A DNA stretch of 64,000 bases from Jeongeupia sp. USM3 (GCF_001808185.1 NZ_CP017668.1:558001-622000); one strand, 5' to 3'; counted from the stretch's first letter, positions 51,333 to 62,141 are shown. The notes: generated by a model not told the origin, from the letters alone. Numbers and translations: made by a program.

Positions 51333-53642
51333 TCAACGTCCACGCCCCTGCCTGACTGTTGCGCCGCGCACCTCGAATCGTCGCTCCTCGACGAGCCCGC
51401 CCCTGGCGTCACGCAACTGCAGCAGGTGCCGCCCCGGCCACGGAAACCAGCCCACGCTTGCGCCGCGACCGAGCCGCCGGCCGTCGAGCCACCAGATCGC
51501 GCCCGGCACACCCTCCGAACGAAAGACGATGCGCTGGCTTTGTGGCGGGATATCCGGGTCAAGCGCGTAGATCGCACCGTCGACCGGGTTGACGATGCGC
51601 GCCGGCGACGATTTGGCGTCGGCCGCGGCGACGCGGATTTCGCTGCGCTCGGTCCCCTTGATGAACCACTCCTGCCTCGCGGCCTCGACATTGCCGTCGA
51701 ACGTGACCCGCCTTGCAACCACACCCGGCGGTGCAGCCGGTGGCCGCGATGGCGACTGCTGCGCGCGACTCATCACCGCCAGCCAGACCGGCGCGGCGCC
51801 GTGCATGCCCGACACGTCCCACATCGGCTCGCCGCTGGCGTTGCCGACCCAGACGCCAACCGTATAGCGGCGCGAAAAGCCGACCGCCCAGTTGTCGCGC
51901 ATGTCCTTGCTGGTACCGGTCTTCACCGCGCTCCAGTAGCGCGTTGCCAGCGCGCTCTCGAGCCCGAAGGTCCGCGAGCGCGCCGTCCGGTCCGACAGGA
52001 TGTCGGCGACGATGAAGCTCGTCGCCGCATCCATGACGCGCCTGCCCTTTACCGGCGGCGTATCGCTGCGCAAGCGCGGCGGCGATGCGAGGCCGCCGTC
52101 GGCCAGCGCCCGGTAGGCATTCGCGAGGTCGACCAGGCGCACGTCGGCCGCACCGAGCGCCAGCGAATAGCCGTAGTAGTCGCCGGCTTCGGACAGGCTG
52201 TTCAGGCCGAGCGCATGCAGGCGGTCGCGCAGCCGGTTCGGTGTGACGATCTCGACCGTGCGCACCGCCGGCACGTTGAGCGACGCCGCCAGCGCCGTGC
52301 GTACCGATACCGGCCCCTTGAAATCCTTCGCGTAGTTCTGCGGTGCATAGAGGCCGCCGGCGGCCTGCAGGTCGAGCGGCGAATCGTCGAGCAAGGACGC
52401 CGCCGTCAGCCAGCGCCCTTCCAGCGCCAGCTGGAACAGGAAGGGCTTGAGCGTTGATCCGGCCTGACGCAGCGCCACGACGGTATCGACGTCGCGCGCC
52501 TTCGACAGCCCGCCGCTCGCCCCGACCCAGGCGAGCACGTCGCCGCTGGCGTTATCGAGCACGATCACCGCACCGTCCTGCACATTGCGCCGACTCAGCT
52601 CGAGCAGATGCCGGCGCAGCGTTTGCGTCGCGAAGCGCTGGAGGCCGGCGTCCAGCGTCGTCGGAATGCGCGCCCCGGCCTTGGCGCCGGCGAGCACCTG
52701 CCGGGCGAAGTGCGGCGCCAGCGCCTCGGGCCGGGCGTCGGCCTGCGCGGCCGGGGCCGCCTTGCGTGCCAGCGCGAGCCGGGTTTCGCCGTGCAGCCCG
52801 CCACAGTCGTCGTGCGTTTTCATGTCCTTGAGGATGGTGCAGGCACGCGCCGCGACACGATCAACGGAGGCATTCGGTGCCCGGATCAGCGCCGCGGCAA
52901 TCGCCGACTCGCGCGCATTGAGGCCGGACGGCAACTTGCCGAACAGGGTCGCCGACATCGCCGACAGGCCGACGATTTCACCGCGAAAGCTGACCAGGTT
53001 CAGATAGGCCTCGAGAATCTGCGCCTTGCTCCAGTTGCGCTCGAGCGCCTGCGCCGACACGCTCTGCCCGGCCTTCTGCCAGAAGCTGCGCCGTCCCTGG
53101 TCGCGGCGCAGGTCATCATCGATCAGCCCGACCAGTTGCATCGTCAGCGTCGACGCGCCACGGGTCTTGCTGCTCCAGAGATTGCCCCACGCCGCCGCCG
53201 CGACGGCCGACCAGTCAACCCCGCTGTGTGCGTAGAAGCGCCTGTCTTCCGACACCACCAGCGCATGCCGCAGCGCCGGCGACGTCTCGGCCAGTGCCAC
53301 CCAGTCGCCGCGCCGCTGCGTCATGTCGACGCGGACGCGCTGGATTTCGACGCCGCGACGATCGAGCAGCACCGCGTCGGACGAGCGCCAGTCGGCCCTG
53401 ACCGCATCGAACGTCGGCAGTGCCCACGCCGGCGAGATCGCCAGCAACGCCCCCCCAATGAAAACCTGCCTCAGCAGGCGAGCGGGCCAAAGCGGTTTGC
53501 TTTCGCCCGGAACGCAGGCGCCGGAATGGACGTACGGTCCATGAGGACGCCCCGAAGGAAGTGCCCTTGGGGTGCGCCGAGCACCGAACGGAAGCAAAAC
53601 GCGAAGGCGCAGCCGTCTGATGGGGCGGGTTTTACTTCGCAT
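51333..53642 (-). CDS. pbpC: penicillin-binding protein 1C, start uncertain
   Basis: Bifunctional peptidoglycan synthase. The glycosyltransferase domain (about residues 100-275 of this reading) has SEDRRFYAHSGVDW and RGASTLTMQL. The transpeptidase domain (about 335-590) has the SxxK Ser in QAGSTLKPF, SLN in AASLNVPAVR, and KTGTSK. A C-terminal BiPBP_C-type beta domain follows. The start is unclear. The ATG at 53642 overlaps the macroglobulin stop and has AAGG upstream, but the first 55 or so residues then come from a repeat-like segment. The real signal sequence (VFIGGALLAISPAWA) begins near 53465, where only ATT, TTG or CTG could start. The pairing with an alpha-2-macroglobulin gene is typical. 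Confidence 0.88.
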   Translation of the reverse strand: MRSKTRPIRRLRLRVLLPFGARRTPRALPSGRPHGPYVHSGACVPGESKPLWPARLLRQVFIGGALLAISPAWALPTFDAVRADWRSSDAVLLDRRGVEIQRVRVDMTQRRGDWVALAETSPALRHALVVSEDRRFYAHSGVDWSAVAAAAWGNLWSSKTRGASTLTMQLVGLIDDDLRRDQGRRSFWQKAGQSVSAQALERNWSKAQILEAYLNLVSFRGEIVGLSAMSATLFGKLPSGLNARESAIAAALIRAPNASVDRVAARACTILKDMKTHDDCGGLHGETRLALARKAAPAAQADARPEALAPHFARQVLAGAKAGARIPTTLDAGLQRFATQTLRRHLLELSRRNVQDGAVIVLDNASGDVLAWVGASGGLSKARDVDTVVALRQAGSTLKPFLFQLALEGRWLTAASLLDDSPLDLQAAGGLYAPQNYAKDFKGPVSVRTALAASLNVPAVRTVEIVTPNRLRDRLHALGLNSLSEAGDYYGYSLALGAADVRLVDLANAYRALADGGLASPPRLRSDTPPVKGRRVMDAATSFIVADILSDRTARSRTFGLESALATRYWSAVKTGTSKDMRDNWAVGFSRRYTVGVWVGNASGEPMWDVSGMHGAAPVWLAVMSRAQQSPSRPPAAPPGVVARRVTFDGNVEAARQEWFIKGTERSEIRVAAADAKSSPARIVNPVDGAIYALDPDIPPQSQRIVFRSEGVPGAIWWLDGRRLGRGASVGWFPWPGRHLLQLRDARGGLVEERRFEVRGATVRQGRGR
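53465..53638. repeat. repeat-like palindromic segment between the macroglobulin and pbpC cores
   Basis: About 170 bases that look non-coding although they are open in the pbpC frame. They carry several inverted motifs: CCTGC-TCA-GCAGG near 53466, ATGGAC and GTCCAT (53526-53542), and GGTTTGCTTTC near 53492 opposite GGAAGCAAAAC near 53590. The translation is Arg- and Pro-rich and unlike a signal peptide. A dispersed intergenic repeat is the best guess. Confidence 0.45.
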
Positions 53643-56600
53643 CGACGACCTTGAAGGTCGGATTGGGGAACACGCCGAACACGTCCGGCGCGTACATTGC
53701 CTCGACCCGTGTCGGCGGCAGTTTGAACTCGCCGGCGCTGTTGAGCCGCACCGTGTACTCGACCGAGAACGTACCGCGCGGCACGTAGCCGTAATAGGCG
53801 CGGTAGCCGGCAAAGCGGCGCTCCTCGTAAGCCGGCCATGCCTCGCCCTCGCGCCGCTCGCCGCGTGTCGCGATTGCCGAATCGCGCCCAAGCCCGCCAC
53901 CGAGCACGGTTGCGCCGGCCGGCACCGGGTCGTCGACGACCACCCACGTCATGTCGCTCTGCGCATCGACATCGAGCTTCACCCGCAGCACGTCGCCACG
54001 GCTGTACCGGCCCGCAACCTTCTGCTCGACCGCACTGACGGTCTTCTTGACGCGGAAGCCGGCACCGACCGGCGCCTTGAGCGGCACCGCGGCGGACACC
54101 TGCACCGTCGCCCACGGCGCACCCGCACCGTCGTGCCTGATCGCCAGCACGCCCTTGCCGCCAGCCGGCCACGGCAGCGAAACCGGTACCGGCGTCGCCG
54201 CAGGCCATGCCTGTTCACGTGTTGCCTCACCGAGCACCACCTTTGTGCTGCCGGCAACCGGTGTCGCGTCGAACTGCCGGGCAAATGCCGCCACGGCAAG
54301 CGAACCCCAGACGTTGGCCGTCGTCGTCCGCCACGTACCCTGCGTCTGCCGGCCGATCAGGCCGTTCAGCAAGCGTGGCAGATCGTCCTTCCAGCCCGGC
54401 AGGCTGCGCGTCACCAGCAGGAGCCGTGCCGCGTTGACGTCGGCGCTACGCATCAGCCACCACCAGTCGTCGTCCTTCTCGGCCGAGAACTGCAGCCGGG
54501 TTCCCTGATAGCTCAGGCGCCCGCGCAGCAACTGCTCCGCCTCGGCGACCTTCGCCGCGCGATCCGGCAGCGCCGGCAGCCGCTCGAGCAGGGACAGCCA
54601 GTCGACCAGCATCGCCGTCGGCCAGGTGTTCGGCTGGATCGTCAGCACCGCGAGCTGGCGTGGTTCGGCCCGGCCGTAGCGGCTCAGCGCTTCGAGCGCC
54701 GCCAGCCGGCGCGCGTCGAGATCCGGACGCGGCGCCCACGCATCGCGCTTGAGCCGGCCCTCGACGAAGCGTGTCAGCCCTTGCAGCATTTTCTCGCGAC
54801 TGGCCTCCGGAACCGTCCAGCCGGCCTCGGACGACACGGCGAGCAGGTAGCTGGTCAGCGTATCGCTGCCCTGGGCCGCATCACCTTCGCGCGGCGGGAA
54901 ATAGTTGGCCAGACCGTCGGCGTCGAGGTAGACCGGCAGCTCGGCCATCAGCGCGTCCCAGCGTGCCTTGTCCGCCAGGCCGATCGCGACCGATGCCCGC
55001 TGCTCGAGGCAGACATAGGGATAGTCGGCAAACCAGCGCCGCACTGCCGGCAGCTCGGCCGACAGCCGCGACTGCAGTTGCACCGAGACACCGCCCCGCC
55101 CCGGCAGCGCCGACGCCGGTAGCGCCACCGGGATGCTGACGTCGGCGTCGATCCGGCGCAGCGTCGCCTGCTGTACCGTGACCGGCACCGCCGGGTCGAC
55201 CTGCTGGCTGAACGTCAGCCGGTCGACCGCCTTGCCACCGACCTCGGTCGCGGTCAGCGTCCATTTCAGCGACTTGAACCCGTCGGGCACACCCATCGGC
55301 CAGACCAGCTCGCGCGCCTCGCCGGCCGGCAGCGTCAGCTTGCTGACCGGCAGTGCCGGCAAGCCTTCGGCCTGCGCGCTGACCTGGACGCTCATCGCGC
55401 GCGTGCTGCCGTTGCGCAGGGTCGCCAACGCGCGGATCTGGTCGCCCTCGCGCACCAGCGGCGCGAAGCCCGACGTCAGCTGCAGGTCCTGCGTCACCGC
55501 CACGCTGGCCGAGCCGGTGCCGAAGTAACCGGTCCCGGCATCGGCAATCGCGACAAAGCGGAAACGGGTCAGGGAGTCGTTGATTGGCACGGCGATCTTC
55601 GCCCGGCCATTGGCGTCGAGCACCAGCTTCGGATTCCACACCAGCAGCGTATCGAACAGCTCGCGCGTCGGCGCCGAGCCACCCCCGCCGCCCGGCGGCA
55701 GCGCTTTGCGGCCGTAGTGGCGTTTGCCGACGACCTCGAGTTGCGCCGTTGCAGTTTCGACGCCGTAGCTGCGCCGCTGCAGCATCGCGTCGAGCAGGTC
55801 CCAGCTCGGATTGGGCTGCAGCTCGAGCAGCGCCTCGTCGACGGCGGCAAATGCAAGCTCGGTGCCGGCCGGCGCCGGCTTGCCGTCGGGCAGCTTCACC
55901 TGAACGGTGACGTGCGCGGTATCGCGCACGCCATAGCCGGGCTTGTCCGGCGTCACGGTGATGCCGAGCCTGTGCCCGGCCTCGCCGACGCGGATTTCGG
56001 CAATGCCGTACTTGAACGCCGGCTTGGCCAGATCGACCGTTGCCGTCGGAGCCTGATAGTCCCGGCCCTCGTTCCAGTACGCATCCCACCACGAAACCGG
56101 CGCCTTCCAGCCCCAGGTGAAGAACGAGTACCACGGCACGTCACGCACGCGACCGCGCACCGCCAGCACCGACACGTAGACGTTGGGCGCCCATGCGCTA
56201 CTGACCGGCACTTCGATCACCGGCGACTTGCCTTCGAGTTCGACCACGCGCGTGTCGATCACGCCCTCGCGCTCGATCGCGACCCAGGCGGTGGCCTTGC
56301 GGAACGGCATGCGCACCTGGAAGCGCGCCGTCTCGCCGGGCTTGTAGCTTTCCTTCTCGGCCAGCAGGTCGATCCGGTCATTGTTGTCGACATCGAACCA
56401 CAGCTCGTCCTGCTTGCTGACCCAGACCGACTGCGCCGCACGGGCCGTATGGCCTTCGCCGTCGTCGACGCTGGCGACGAGTTCGATGCTGCCGGCGTCC
56501 TTCAGCGCGATATCGCAGAACACCAGGCCGCGCGCATCGCTGCTGCCGCTGCAGACCTTGCCCAGATCGTCGACCTGCTCGTCGTGATCGTAGGCGTAGA

Positions 56601-59337
56601 AGCCGCCGACGAGCCGCTTGCGTGTCGACTGGTAGGTGTGGCGCACGGCGTTGACGACGACCTTGCGGCCGGCCACCGGCCTGCCGTTGGTATCGAGCAC
56701 CACGGCCTTGAGGCTCGCTTCACGGCCGACCGACACCCAGTCGTCGACAGTGACGCCGATCTGCACCGCGGCCGGCCACAGCGGCACGGTGCGCGACAGG
56801 GTCTGCACCTCGCCGTTCGGATCGGCGTAGGTGGCCTCGGCGACCATGTCGTACGGGCGGTCGATTGCCGGCAGCGCCTTCACCGCCACCTTGCCGCCGC
56901 CGTTGGCATCGAGCGACAGTGCCGCCTTGTCGAGCACCACCTTGCCGTCGAGCGAGGACTGCGTCTCGTTGCGCCTGGCCTCGGCTGGGCTGAACGAATA
57001 GCCGTCGTAACCCTGCGGCCGCGCATAGCGTTCGCGCAGCATCGCCGATACCTGCACCGGCAGCCCCTTGGCCGCACCGCCGTTGACATAGGCCAGTGCG
57101 ACATCAACGGGCAGGTCTTTGGGTGCGATGCCGGCCTTGGCCGGCACGGTCAGCGAGCCGGTCATCACCGGCAGGCGGAATTCCTCGACGCGGAACGTGC
57201 CCGAGTAGAACGTCAGTCCGTTGCCCCCTCCGTCATACCCGTCGGCATCGTCACTGCGCGTCCTGACGGCGGCCTTTTCGAGCACGATCGAATACTCGCC
57301 GAGCTTGGCGTCCTTGGGCAGGGCAAAACTCGAGTCGGCGTAGCGCCCCTGGCGCCACACCAGCGGCTGGCGGTACTCCTGCCCGCTGCCGTCGTGGACG
57401 ATGCGCAACTGGTCCGGCAACTGGCTCGCCTTCGGCAGCGCGAAACCCTTGGTCGTTTCGACGCGCAGATAGTGCTTCATCGACACCGTCTCGCCGGCGC
57501 GGAACAGCATCCGGTCGAGCACCGAGTGCGCCTGCACCGACGGCCGGTCGCTGCTGCTGGTCGGAAACGGGAAGCGCCACGATTCGATGCCGCGGTTCCA
57601 GCCCGAGCGCACGAAGGACACGTCGGTGACGCCCTTGTCGGTCTTGCGCGCGGTCACGAAGTAGCCGTCGAGCGTCGTGCCGCTGCAATCGGGCTGACCC
57701 AGCGCCTGCGGCACCGCCGCAACGCCGTTGGCGCCGGTCTTGCCATGCCAGCGGGCGACGCCCTTGCAGTCGTAGATGCTGACGTCGGCCTGCGGCACCG
57801 GCCGGCCGCGATCGAGCGTCGTCACCCACACGGCGGCGTTGTCACGTCCCTGCTTGAAATGCACCGCCAGATTGGTGACCAGCACCGCGCTGCGCACGTA
57901 CATCGGCTTGTTCGCGCCGAGCAGCGCCTTGCCGAGCAGGCGCGATTCGATCTCGACCACGTGCAGGCCCGGCGTCTTGAGCGGAATGCCGACAACCTCG
58001 AACGGCCAGCGTCCCTTGGCATCGGGCTTGCCGGGCAGCGCCAGCGGCGTCACGCCCTTCTGGCCCTTGAGCAAGCTCAGCCGGCGCGTTTCGACCTGTT
58101 CGGTCTTGCCGTTGCGCGTCACCGGCACGACGCCCTCGTGGTGGTCGAGCACCCGGGCAAGCCAGGTCATCATGCCCTTGTCGTCGTTGACCGCCAGCGT
58201 TTCGGCGCCGACGCGGATTTCGCCGACCTTGAGGTCGGATTCGACATTGCGCAGCGTCACCGGCAGCGCCGCATCGTCACCGAGTTCGATGATGCCGAAC
58301 GGCGCAGCGGCGAATTTCGCCAGCGGCGGGTAGTCGGTCGTCTTGAACGCCAGCGGAAACGCCGACGCATTGGTGAGCTTGCGTCCGGCGTCGTCGACCA
58401 GATCACCGGGAAGCTTGATCGTGAACGCGCCGAGTGCGGCGAATGGCGGCTTGAACCGGACCGCATCGACGGTGCCGTTGCGCGCATCGCGGTCGGGCTC
58501 CGGCGCGCGTTCGCCTTCGGGTGTCACCAGCCGGATCTTGTCGGCGAGCTTCTGCGGCACCGGCGAGCTGAACGACAGCGTCACCGGCTTGAACGGAATG
58601 CACGCGGCCCTGGCGTTCTCGCGCGAACAGCTGAACGACGCGCTGAACTCGGGGCGGACGTCGAACGCGCGCATTTCGACCTTGCCGGCGCGCGGCTGGA
58701 CGAGCACGACCTTCTTGCCGGCCGGCAGGCGCTGGGCACAGCGCACCGCCTCGATCGTCGCCGCCCGCTTCTGTTCGCCGAGGTGTTTGACCAGCGTCGC
58801 CGTGTCGGTCGCCGGCAGACGCGTCACCGGCACGCGTTCGGGCAGGCCCTCGATCTTGCAGTAGAGCTGCGGCTGCTTGCCGCCAAGCGCTCCGTTGTAG
58901 CGCAGTACGAAGGCCTGATCCTCGTCGATGGTCTCGCCGCGATCCGGCCAGCTTTCCGCAATCGCCAGCGCGCCGGTCGAGAACTGGAACGCCCGCTTGC
59001 CGTCGCGACCGTCGACCACGCTGCCGTCGACGCTCTTGAGGCCCGGCTTGAGCGTGAAGCGGCAGGTCGTCTCGGCCGGCAGATCACCGCTGATGTCGAT
59101 CACCCAGCTGCGGTCGTCGATCCAGCGGCCCTTGCCGGGCAAGGTGCACGACACGGCAAACGGCGCAGCGGCCGAGACGTCCCCCATCCGCACCATCGGT
59201 GCCGAGAAGGTCGCACGCACCTGTTCGACCTGCCGGACCTCGCCCTGCGGCGAGAAGGTCGCGACATTGACCGCGGCCTGGGCCTCCCCCAGGCTCAGCG
59301 CCAGCGTACTGGCCGCAAGCAGACGGAATACACGCAT
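53632..59337 (-). CDS. bacterial alpha-2-macroglobulin (thioester type)
   Basis: A 1901-residue secreted protein that traps attacking proteases in the periplasm. It has a signal peptide (cleavage near AQA) without a lipobox Cys, then repeated MG domains, a bait-region zone, and the thioester motif CLEQ with Cys1443 followed by the alpha/alpha toroid (AVSSEAGWTVPEASREKMLQGL...). The C-terminal receptor-binding-like domain ends the protein. It is longer than E. coli YfhM (about 1650). The ATG at 59337 follows the hldD terminator region. The pbpC start overlaps or follows its stop, the usual pairing: PbpC repairs the wall while the macroglobulin blocks proteases. Confidence 0.93.
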   Translation of the reverse strand: MRVFRLLAASTLALSLGEAQAAVNVATFSPQGEVRQVEQVRATFSAPMVRMGDVSAAAPFAVSCTLPGKGRWIDDRSWVIDISGDLPAETTCRFTLKPGLKSVDGSVVDGRDGKRAFQFSTGALAIAESWPDRGETIDEDQAFVLRYNGALGGKQPQLYCKIEGLPERVPVTRLPATDTATLVKHLGEQKRAATIEAVRCAQRLPAGKKVVLVQPRAGKVEMRAFDVRPEFSASFSCSRENARAACIPFKPVTLSFSSPVPQKLADKIRLVTPEGERAPEPDRDARNGTVDAVRFKPPFAALGAFTIKLPGDLVDDAGRKLTNASAFPLAFKTTDYPPLAKFAAAPFGIIELGDDAALPVTLRNVESDLKVGEIRVGAETLAVNDDKGMMTWLARVLDHHEGVVPVTRNGKTEQVETRRLSLLKGQKGVTPLALPGKPDAKGRWPFEVVGIPLKTPGLHVVEIESRLLGKALLGANKPMYVRSAVLVTNLAVHFKQGRDNAAVWVTTLDRGRPVPQADVSIYDCKGVARWHGKTGANGVAAVPQALGQPDCSGTTLDGYFVTARKTDKGVTDVSFVRSGWNRGIESWRFPFPTSSSDRPSVQAHSVLDRMLFRAGETVSMKHYLRVETTKGFALPKASQLPDQLRIVHDGSGQEYRQPLVWRQGRYADSSFALPKDAKLGEYSIVLEKAAVRTRSDDADGYDGGGNGLTFYSGTFRVEEFRLPVMTGSLTVPAKAGIAPKDLPVDVALAYVNGGAAKGLPVQVSAMLRERYARPQGYDGYSFSPAEARRNETQSSLDGKVVLDKAALSLDANGGGKVAVKALPAIDRPYDMVAEATYADPNGEVQTLSRTVPLWPAAVQIGVTVDDWVSVGREASLKAVVLDTNGRPVAGRKVVVNAVRHTYQSTRKRLVGGFYAYDHDEQVDDLGKVCSGSSDARGLVFCDIALKDAGSIELVASVDDGEGHTARAAQSVWVSKQDELWFDVDNNDRIDLLAEKESYKPGETARFQVRMPFRKATAWVAIEREGVIDTRVVELEGKSPVIEVPVSSAWAPNVYVSVLAVRGRVRDVPWYSFFTWGWKAPVSWWDAYWNEGRDYQAPTATVDLAKPAFKYGIAEIRVGEAGHRLGITVTPDKPGYGVRDTAHVTVQVKLPDGKPAPAGTELAFAAVDEALLELQPNPSWDLLDAMLQRRSYGVETATAQLEVVGKRHYGRKALPPGGGGGSAPTRELFDTLLVWNPKLVLDANGRAKIAVPINDSLTRFRFVAIADAGTGYFGTGSASVAVTQDLQLTSGFAPLVREGDQIRALATLRNGSTRAMSVQVSAQAEGLPALPVSKLTLPAGEARELVWPMGVPDGFKSLKWTLTATEVGGKAVDRLTFSQQVDPAVPVTVQQATLRRIDADVSIPVALPASALPGRGGVSVQLQSRLSAELPAVRRWFADYPYVCLEQRASVAIGLADKARWDALMAELPVYLDADGLANYFPPREGDAAQGSDTLTSYLLAVSSEAGWTVPEASREKMLQGLTRFVEGRLKRDAWAPRPDLDARRLAALEALSRYGRAEPRQLAVLTIQPNTWPTAMLVDWLSLLERLPALPDRAAKVAEAEQLLRGRLSYQGTRLQFSAEKDDDWWWLMRSADVNAARLLLVTRSLPGWKDDLPRLLNGLIGRQTQGTWRTTTANVWGSLAVAAFARQFDATPVAGSTKVVLGEATREQAWPAATPVPVSLPWPAGGKGVLAIRHDGAGAPWATVQVSAAVPLKAPVGAGFRVKKTVSAVEQKVAGRYSRGDVLRVKLDVDAQSDMTWVVVDDPVPAGATVLGGGLGRDSAIATRGERREGEAWPAYEERRFAGYRAYYGYVPRGTFSVEYTVRLNSAGEFKLPPTRVEAMYAPDVFGVFPNPTFKVVDAK

Positions 59338-59405
59338 CGGGGCACCCCGGTAGTGACAAGCCAACATTCTTACATAAAATTTTCAATCAATCCGGATAGT
59401 GGAAA

Positions 59406-59435
59406 GCAAAAAGCCGGCTTTTGCCGGCTTTTTGC
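59406..59435 (-). terminator. intrinsic terminator after hldD
   Basis: A perfect 13-bp stem (59406-59418 with 59423-59435) around TTTT. On the minus strand the 3' arm contains TTTTT. It lies 17 bases past the hldD stop and ends the 64-59.4 kb minus-strand run. Confidence 0.85.
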
Positions 59436-59452
59436 GTGCACATTGCGTCAGA

Positions 59453-60448
59453 TCAGCCTTGCAACAGCGATTCCACATAACGCGACACACCTTCCTGCAC
59501 GGTGAGGAACGCTTCGGTATAGCCGGCTTCGCGCAGCAGCGTCAGGTCGGCCTCGGTATGGCACTGGTACTTGCCCTTCAGCGCATCGGGAAAATCGATG
59601 TACTCGAGAATGCCCTCGCCGACCATCTCGTCGAGCGTCAGGATCGACTTGCCTTCGGCAGAGCGGCAGGCATTGACCACGGTCGACGCAACGTCATTGA
59701 ACGGCTGTGCCTGGCCCGAGCCGAGGTTGTAGATGCCGCAGACCTCGTCATTGTCGAGGAACCACAGATTGGCCTTGACGATGTCCTCGACCGAGACGAA
59801 ATCGCGCAGGTGGCCGCCCGGCACGTAACCGCCGTACTCGCCGAACAGCTTGACCTTGCCCGACTCGCGGTACTGGTTGAAGTTGTGGAAGGCCACCGAG
59901 GCCATCCGGCCCTTGTGCCACTCGCGCGCGCCGTAGACGTTGAAGTAGCGAAAGCCCACCGCCTGCGCGGAAAGTTCTTCCCAGCGGCGGCGCAACACCT
60001 GATCGAACAGCAGCTTCGAGTAGCCGTAGACGTTCAGCGGACCTTCGCACTCCGGGTCCTCGCGAAAGCCGTTGTCGCCGTTGCCGTAGGTGGCCGCGCT
60101 CGAGGCGTAGATGAACTGCGCCTCTTCGGCCTGGCACCACTCGAACAGCCCCAGCGTGTACTGGTAGTTGTTCTCCATCATGTACTTGCCGTTGTGCTCC
60201 ATGGTGTCGGAGCACGCACCCTGATGCAGGATCGCGGTGACCTCGCCGTCGTAACGGCCACTGGCGAGTTCGGCGATGAAGTCGTTCTTGTCGACGAAGT
60301 GGCTGATCTGGGTGTCGGCCAGATTGCGGAACTTGTCGCCACGGGTGAGGTTGTCGACGGCGATGATGTCGGTTTCGCCGCGGGCGTTCAGGCCCTTGAC
60401 GATGTTCGAGCCGATAAAGCCGGCTGCGCCGGTCACCACGATAGCCAT
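59453..60448 (-). CDS. hldD: ADP-L-glycero-D-manno-heptose 6-epimerase
   Basis: Last step in making ADP-heptose for the LPS inner core. The 331-residue extended SDR has the NADP-binding [17 protein letters not shown], the catalytic Tyr141 and Lys145 in YGYSK, and [13 protein letters not shown]. It begins one base after the GH9 stop, so it is transcribed with the sugar-catabolism pair, an unusual partner for an LPS gene. Confidence 0.96.
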   Translation of the reverse strand: MAIVVTGAAGFIGSNIVKGLNARGETDIIAVDNLTRGDKFRNLADTQISHFVDKNDFIAELASGRYDGEVTAILHQGACSDTMEHNGKYMMENNYQYTLGLFEWCQAEEAQFIYASSAATYGNGDNGFREDPECEGPLNVYGYSKLLFDQVLRRRWEELSAQAVGFRYFNVYGAREWHKGRMASVAFHNFNQYRESGKVKLFGEYGGYVPGGHLRDFVSVEDIVKANLWFLDNDEVCGIYNLGSGQAQPFNDVASTVVNACRSAEGKSILTLDEMVGEGILEYIDFPDALKGKYQCHTEADLTLLREAGYTEAFLTVQEGVSRYVESLLQG

Positions 60449-60449
60449 A

Positions 60450-62141
60450 TCAGTTTTCCTTTTTCAGTCGGGTGCACAGCGCGAGGAACAGCCAAGCGCC
60501 GTGCGGCATCCATTGTTCGGTCCAGCGCCAGCTGTGCGCCATCGTCGCGACCTCCGACTTGCGGAAGTCGATGTCCTGGTCGTCGTCGAAGCCACCGGTG
60601 ATGCCGTTGCACACGCCACCGGGCGCATTGTAGAACCCCGGCTCGTAACGCGGGTTGTTTCGGCCCCAGCCTTGCAGCATGCACGCGTCGTACGGATTGG
60701 CGCCGAGCACCCAGTCGAGCGCGTTCTGGCCATGCGCGGCGATGCGGTTGGCGAGTTCCGGCTCGCCGGCGAACAGCGCGGCGGCGCGGCCGCTCGAGGC
60801 GGCGATCGAGCCGAGCCGGGCGTTCTCGCCCTGCCACCAGTAGCCGGTGCCGTTGTCGTGCGGAATGAAGAACTGCACCTTGCCGTCCTGGCCCGGCAGC
60901 TTGACGAACTGGCGCGGGTAGCCGAACGGGTTGGCGACCTCGCTGGAAATGCGCAGCTCGTACTCGTAGGCGCCGCGCAGCGCTTCGCGAATCCGGCCGG
61001 CCAGCGGGCTTGCCGGCACGACTTCCAGATAGCGCATCAGCACGATGTACGGCAGCCCCGACTCGGCCGCGTGGAAATAGCTGCGCTCGCCCGCCGCATC
61101 GGCGGCAAACCAGCCATCCATCTGCTGGCGCTCGAGCAGGTTCAGCACGCGGCGCGTCGCAGCATCGGCATGGGCGCCGTCACCGGTCACCGCCAAGAGC
61201 TCGGTCGCGGCGAGCAGCGCACAGTAGTCGTCGATGATGTTCTCGACACCGTCTTCGAGGTACGCGACGTTGTTGGCTTCGAGATGGGCAAAACCGGTCT
61301 GCGCCGCCTTCAGGTAATCGGCACGGGCAAAGCCCTCGCCATCGCGGCCCAGCGTCGACGCCCGCGCCAGCGCGGCAATCGCGACACCGGCGCCGTGGCG
61401 GTAGGCGGACTGGTAGGTATCGTACTTGTCGCCCTTCTGCGTCTTGTACTCGCAGATGTCGCGGCGGTTTTCGTCCTTGCTCCACTGGTCGAACACCGTC
61501 ATGTAGAAATACCCGGCCGGGTCCTGCATCCGGACGAGGAAATCGGCGCCGTGCAGGGCTTCGTCGACGATGCGCTCGTTGAACCACTTCGACTGCTGGG
61601 GCAGCTGCGCCAGTCCGTCGATCAGGTTCCAGACCACCTGCGGCGTCTGCTGCGGGTTCATAAACTGCGCGAACGACAGGTGGCTCAGGTACTTGGAGCA
61701 GTCGCCCGACGCGTCGTACCAGCCGCCGTGCACGTCTCGACGCTCGTCGCTGCCCCACTTCGGCCGCGAACGGTCGGCCAGGTCGTACAGCCCGGTGCAG
61801 CGCTGGCCCTTGATGTAATGGACGATGTCCGACAGCAGCAGCTCGCCGAACAGGCCCTCGCCGATCGCGAACGTATGCGACACCAGCGCCGGGCTCACGC
61901 CATCGACGACGACGAAGTATTCGCCCGGTGCGGTCAGCGCGGAAAAATCGGCCGACCAGAAATGCCAGTCCTTCCAGCGTGCAACGCCACCTTCGGCACG
62001 GACGTCGCCGCGATGCACGCATTCGCGCGTGTCGGCGTTGTAGACGCCGAAGGTCGTCAGCGCCGCATCGGCCGGCGCCTCGATCAGTGCCTGCTTGCGG
62101 GTCTGCGGCTCGAAGCCGAGGTGGTTGAACAGGATTTTCAC
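60450..62141 (-). CDS. GH9 family exo-beta-glucosaminidase-like enzyme, cytoplasmic
   Basis: A 563-residue glycoside hydrolase of family 9. An N-terminal Ig-like domain (about residues 1-95, [19 protein letters not shown]) precedes the (alpha/alpha)6 barrel. The nucleophile-activating Asp pair is in [19 protein letters not shown]; the C-terminal acid region contains [24 protein letters not shown]. There is no signal peptide, so it acts in the cytoplasm. This fits the GH9 group of Vibrio-type chitin utilisation that cleaves glucosamine disaccharides, rather than secreted cellulases. A ROK kinase gene lies 31 bases upstream. Confidence 0.85.
   Translation of the reverse strand: MKILFNHLGFEPQTRKQALIEAPADAALTTFGVYNADTRECVHRGDVRAEGGVARWKDWHFWSADFSALTAPGEYFVVVDGVSPALVSHTFAIGEGLFGELLLSDIVHYIKGQRCTGLYDLADRSRPKWGSDERRDVHGGWYDASGDCSKYLSHLSFAQFMNPQQTPQVVWNLIDGLAQLPQQSKWFNERIVDEALHGADFLVRMQDPAGYFYMTVFDQWSKDENRRDICEYKTQKGDKYDTYQSAYRHGAGVAIAALARASTLGRDGEGFARADYLKAAQTGFAHLEANNVAYLEDGVENIIDDYCALLAATELLAVTGDGAHADAATRRVLNLLERQQMDGWFAADAAGERSYFHAAESGLPYIVLMRYLEVVPASPLAGRIREALRGAYEYELRISSEVANPFGYPRQFVKLPGQDGKVQFFIPHDNGTGYWWQGENARLGSIAASSGRAAALFAGEPELANRIAAHGQNALDWVLGANPYDACMLQGWGRNNPRYEPGFYNAPGGVCNGITGGFDDDQDIDFRKSEVATMAHSWRWTEQWMPHGAWLFLALCTRLKKEN

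Noticed and set aside
55717..59505. 1262-codon plus-strand frame opposite the macroglobulin gene
   Set aside because: Antisense shadow with no domain; the minus strand has signal peptide and thioester motif.
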